From positions 1 to 8,822 of the forward strand of contig JBJHCA010000109.1 in assembly GCA_050485785.1 (NCBI GenBank): DNA of 8,822 bases, in the 5' to 3' direction. Below, one piece after another: positions 7,337 to 8,822 of this stretch; the first letter of the stretch is position 1; every line of letters begins with the position of its first letter. The stretch comes from JBJHCA01 sp050485785. GTDB taxonomy: Bacteria > Bacteroidota > Bacteroidia > Chitinophagales > Saprospiraceae. The notes under the pieces were generated by a model. That model saw nothing but the letters and a program-made list of their open reading frames with translations, did no database searches and was not told where the DNA came from. A program made the position numbers and the translations under genes.

Positions 7337-8188
7337 GTGCAAAGTGTTCTGAAAAAATTTGTACGGATTATTGCTGCATTTATTGTGGTTGTATTGGCTG
7401 TTTCACAGTGGTTTGGCACAGAAACGGATACTGCATCACTTAACTTTGATGTGAATCACCTTACTGCTGTTTCATGGTTTGAGACCCCTTACTTTTACTT
7501 ATTTATCAACCTTTTTGTATTGTCACTCCCATTGTTGTTGTCCTTCGACCGAAAAGTCCACTTTTACAAAAAGTGGCCTGCAGTTGCTGCTGCAATAGTG
7601 ATCACGGCGTTGCTCTTTATACCCTGGGACATTGTTTTTACCCGGCAGGCAATCTGGGGATTCAATCCTGAATATTATCTTGATCAATACAGGCTTATGG
7701 GGCTCCCATTGGAGGAGTGGATGTTTTTTGTGACGGTGCCGTATGCGTGTATATTTATTTATGAGTGCCTCAATTATTATGTACGCACCAATTGGTTTTC
7801 CAGGTACGAACCGGTTATAACTGCCGGGCTGCTTGTAACCTTTATCCTGATAGCTGTTTTATTCAGGCAGCATACATATACCGTAGTCACTTCACTGCTA
7901 TGCATGGCATTGCTGCTTGTTTCGCTGGCACTTTCATCATCATTTTACCGGGGTCGGTTTTATATGGCCTTTCTGGTGAGCCTGATTCCGTTTTTCCTGG
8001 TCAACGGAGCATTGACCGGTGCACTGACTCTTTCACCTGTTGTGGTTTACAATGATGCTCTCAATATAAGTATAAGATTGATTACCATTCCTTTGGATGA
8101 TGTGTTTTACGCTTTTCTGCTCCTGGGCATGAATATTTCACTTTTCGAATTTTTTGTCCGGCGCAGGCATCCTGCCCGTGCTGATTAA
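7337..8188 (+). CDS. crtYcd: Lycopene cyclase, fused CrtYc-CrtYd type
   Basis: This is an integral membrane cyclase that closes the psi-ends of lycopene into beta-ionone rings, giving gamma- and beta-carotene. The core from about residue 51 has two lycopene-cyclase domains joined head to tail, with seven predicted helices (about 52-70, 80-97, 128-148, 158-176, 183-200, 208-228, 257-273), as in fused CrtYcd proteins. Key motifs are HFYKKW (75-80), PWDIVFT...IWGFNPEY (96-113), PLEEW (124-128) and, in the second half, PLDD (252-255). It is unrelated to the FAD-dependent CrtY family. The 283-residue product is about 50 residues longer than usual: an N-terminal piece with an eighth hydrophobic helix (9-25) precedes the core. 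The start is uncertain. GTG 7337 is the best non-ATG candidate 11 bases after crtB, and no ATG is available before the core, so initiation at an internal GTG or TTG is also possible. Confidence 0.9.
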   Translation: MQSVLKKFVRIIAAFIVVVLAVSQWFGTETDTASLNFDVNHLTAVSWFETPYFYLFINLFVLSLPLLLSFDRKVHFYKKWPAVAAAIVITALLFIPWDIVFTRQAIWGFNPEYYLDQYRLMGLPLEEWMFFVTVPYACIFIYECLNYYVRTNWFSRYEPVITAGLLVTFILIAVLFRQHTYTVVTSLLCMALLLVSLALSSSFYRGRFYMAFLVSLIPFFLVNGALTGALTLSPVVVYNDALNISIRLITIPLDDVFYAFLLLGMNISLFEFFVRRRHPARAD

Positions 8189-8192
8189 TCTT

Positions 8193-8215
8193 TTGAAGTG
8201 GCTGTTCCACTTTGG
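8193..8215 (+). terminator. Weak hairpin after crtYcd
   Basis: AAGTGG (8196-8201) pairs with CCACTT (8207-8212) around a 5-base loop, extendable by three G.U pairs. It begins within 10 bases of the crtYcd stop, but no U-run follows on either strand. It may mark the transcript end or protect the 3' end rather than act as a classic intrinsic terminator. Confidence 0.3.
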
Positions 8216-8303
8216 AGTGCAGACCTATAGATACTGATGGATGCTGTTTTTCCGGATTTGCATGGAGTAAAGGGTGATTTGGAGTATTGATATCTTTTTG
8301 CGG

Positions 8304-8319
8304 GTGCCGCCGGCGGCAC
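8304..8319. repeat. Perfect 16-bp GC-rich palindrome
   Basis: GTGCCGCCGGCGGCAC equals its own reverse complement over all 16 bases, with no spacer. It lacks a loop, so it fits a dimeric protein-binding site or a core of a repeated palindromic element better than an RNA hairpin. No T-run follows it in either direction. Confidence 0.8.
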
Positions 8320-8362
8320 AGTAATCTGCTGACAAAGCTTACGGGAAGAGTTGGGCGCATGG

Positions 8363-8448
8363 GGTAGTTCGGGGTGTCACGGTTTTTGCATAAGCCGGAA
8401 GCAGAAAAAGGCCTTTCCCCCGGGCAAAAACCACGCCACCCCGCTACC
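8363..8448. repeat. Long imperfect inverted repeat
   Basis: The left arm 8363-8389 and right arm 8424-8448 are complementary in three blocks: GGTAG with CTACC, CGGGGTG with CACCCCG, and GGTTTTTGC with GCAAAAACC (9 of 9). They are interrupted by a TT bulge and a four-base mismatch. Inside, CCGG (8395-8398) can pair with CCGG (8420-8423), and AAAGGCCTTT (8407-8416) is a further palindrome. The right arm overlaps the first unit of the tandem array, so the left arm is effectively a degenerate inverted copy of that unit. Confidence 0.7.
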
Positions 8449-8489
8449 GCCACCCCGCTACCGCCACCCCGCTACCACCACCCCGCTTC
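8434..8489. repeat. Four tandem copies of a 14-bp repeat
   Basis: CGCCACCCCGCTAC is present three times exactly (8434-8447, 8448-8461, 8462-8475), followed by a fourth copy with three changes (8476-8489). The complementary strand reads GTAGCGGGGTGGCG and is rich in G-runs. An imperfect 19-base direct repeat brackets the array: GGGCAAAAACCACGCCACC at 8422-8440 and a 15/19 match at 8491-8509. There are no unique spacers, so it is not a CRISPR. Confidence 0.9.
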
Positions 8490-8589
8490 TGGGCAAACAC
8501 CTCACTACCTAAAACACTGACTTCATGAAAATTTCACATCAAGTTGATTAGAATTTTTTAAGCTCATTTAATAACTTACAGCCTATTAC

Positions 8590-8628
8590 ATATTGCACAA
8601 CATGACATATAGATAATTAATGCAATAT
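8590..8628. repeat. 8-bp inverted repeat in AT-rich stretch
   Basis: ATATTGCA (8590-8597) and TGCAATAT (8621-8628) are exact reverse complements separated by 23 bases. In such AT-rich sequence this could be chance, or an operator-like or structural site. No neighbouring gene start supports a regulatory role. Confidence 0.35.
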
Positions 8629-8653
8629 TATTCTAAAATTCAAGTTCTAAATG

Positions 8654-8765
8654 CAACTTTTTCGAGGAGCAGAATTGATACAAATTTTTTCAAAAGAGAG
8701 AGGCACAAAGCCTCCCTCCCTTGAATGGAAAATGTGTCCGATATTGGCTCCTCGACCAAAAGTTG
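8654..8765 (-). ncRNA. Candidate rod-shaped small RNA (minus strand)
   Basis: The two ends are complementary: 8654-8670 (CAACTTTTTCGAGGAGC) pairs over 17 bases with 8747-8765, which carries a 2-base bulge at 8756-8757. The middle forms a second stem, 8689-8704 with 8710-8725, around a 5-base loop. On the minus strand this apical stem is 16 uninterrupted pairs, including three G.U pairs (8720/8694, 8719/8695, 8715/8699). On the plus strand these become A.C mismatches, so the minus strand is the likely RNA. A TTTT/AAAA helix (8729-8732 with 8685-8688) lies between the stems, with bulges and an internal loop. A perfect -7 box lies 31 bases upstream at 8803-8796. A closing stem, asymmetric internal loop and apical stem recall 6S-like RNAs, but I see no diagnostic sequence. 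A small inverted-repeat mobile element is the main alternative. No U-run marks the 3' end. Confidence 0.45.
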
Positions 8766-8795
8766 ACAATATTGGGAAAACACATCACCGAATCA

Positions 8796-8803
8796 CAAAG
8801 GTA
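8796..8803 (-). promoter_or_regulatory. Minus-strand -7 promoter box near right edge
   Basis: Read on the minus strand, this is TACCTTTG, an exact TAnnTTTG match and identical to the rfbA and rpsA boxes. The matching -33 TTG would fall at or beyond the window's right end, so it cannot be checked. Transcription would start near 8790 and run leftward into the structured RNA candidate at 8654-8765. Confidence 0.45.
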
Positions 8804-8822
8804 CCAAATTGAGGCCTTGATT

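Larger units (their letters stand above)
8189..8822. other. Structured non-coding region
   Basis: These 634 bases contain no reading frame that I accept as a gene. The first 300 are GC-rich and full of inverted and tandem repeats (8304-8509). From about 8520 to 8690 the sequence turns strongly AT-rich, then a rod-like inverted repeat and a minus-strand promoter box occupy the right end. The abrupt change in composition and the density of repeats resemble an accessory or repetitive insertion behind the crt operon, but no transposase, tRNA or attachment site is visible. Confidence 0.7.

Noticed and set aside
8291..8298. Plus-strand -7 promoter box (TATCTTTT)
   Set aside because: One mismatch to TAnnTTTG, no well-placed -33 TTG, and no gene downstream.
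8082..8453. Minus-strand open frame of 123 codons covering the crtYcd end and the repeat block
   Set aside because: It overlaps the crtYcd C-terminus antisense, is translated from palindromes and the tandem array, and shows no domain-like pattern. Open length is explained by GC-rich repeats.
8434..8489. CRISPR array
   Set aside because: The 14-base units are directly contiguous with no spacers, and no cas gene is present.
8520..8690. Replication origin suggested by AT-richness
   Set aside because: No DnaA-box cluster, iterons or replication gene can be seen.
8689..8725. Intrinsic terminator reading leftward
   Set aside because: The hairpin is strong on the minus strand, but the bases following it are AAAATTTG, not a U-run, so it fits an internal RNA stem better.
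8654..8765. Miniature inverted-repeat transposable element
   Set aside because: It has terminal inverted repeats, but the flanks show no target-site duplication. The G.U asymmetry of the inner stem favours RNA. Kept as an alternative, not the call.

Overview
The window looks like chromosomal DNA from a pigmented member of the Bacteroidota, most likely a Cytophagales-type bacterium. Three things point there. The promoters match the Bacteroidota form (TTG, a 17-20 bp spacer, then TAnnTTTG). Most starts lack a Shine-Dalgarno sequence. The carotenoid genes end in a fused CrtYc-CrtYd type lycopene cyclase and S1 has a long acidic N-terminal extension. The order-level assignment is inference.

Layout. 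Positions 98-961 (+) encode glucose-1-phosphate thymidylyltransferase (rfbA/rmlA) behind its own promoter. It converges, with only 12 bp between stops, on a long-chain acyl-CoA ligase (fadD-like, 974-2629, -). A divergent intergenic region then leads to rpsA (2838-4847, +), a six-domain ribosomal protein S1, closed by a clear intrinsic terminator at 4871-4904. Next is a tight three-gene carotenoid operon, crtI (4983-6476), crtB (6480-7325) and crtYcd (7337-8188), with gaps of 3 and 11 bp. In order of action, CrtB makes phytoene from two GGPP, CrtI desaturates it to lycopene and CrtYcd cyclises the ends to beta-ionone rings. No GGPP synthase, hydroxylase or ketolase gene lies in the window, so the final pigment cannot be read from it.

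The last 634 bases (8189-8822) hold no convincing gene but are unusually structured. In order they contain: a small hairpin after crtYcd; a perfect 16-bp GC palindrome (8304-8319); a long inverted repeat (8363-8389 with 8424-8448) whose right arm runs into a four-copy 14-bp tandem array (8434-8489); an AT-rich stretch; and a rod-like fold at 8654-8765. That fold has a 17-bp closing stem and a 16-bp apical hairpin that is continuous only on the minus strand, because three positions become G.U pairs. A perfect Bacteroidota -7 box (TACCTTTG, minus strand, 8803-8796) sits just upstream of it. I read this as a candidate unannotated small RNA. It is the most interesting item in the window; the rest is ordinary housekeeping and pigment metabolism.
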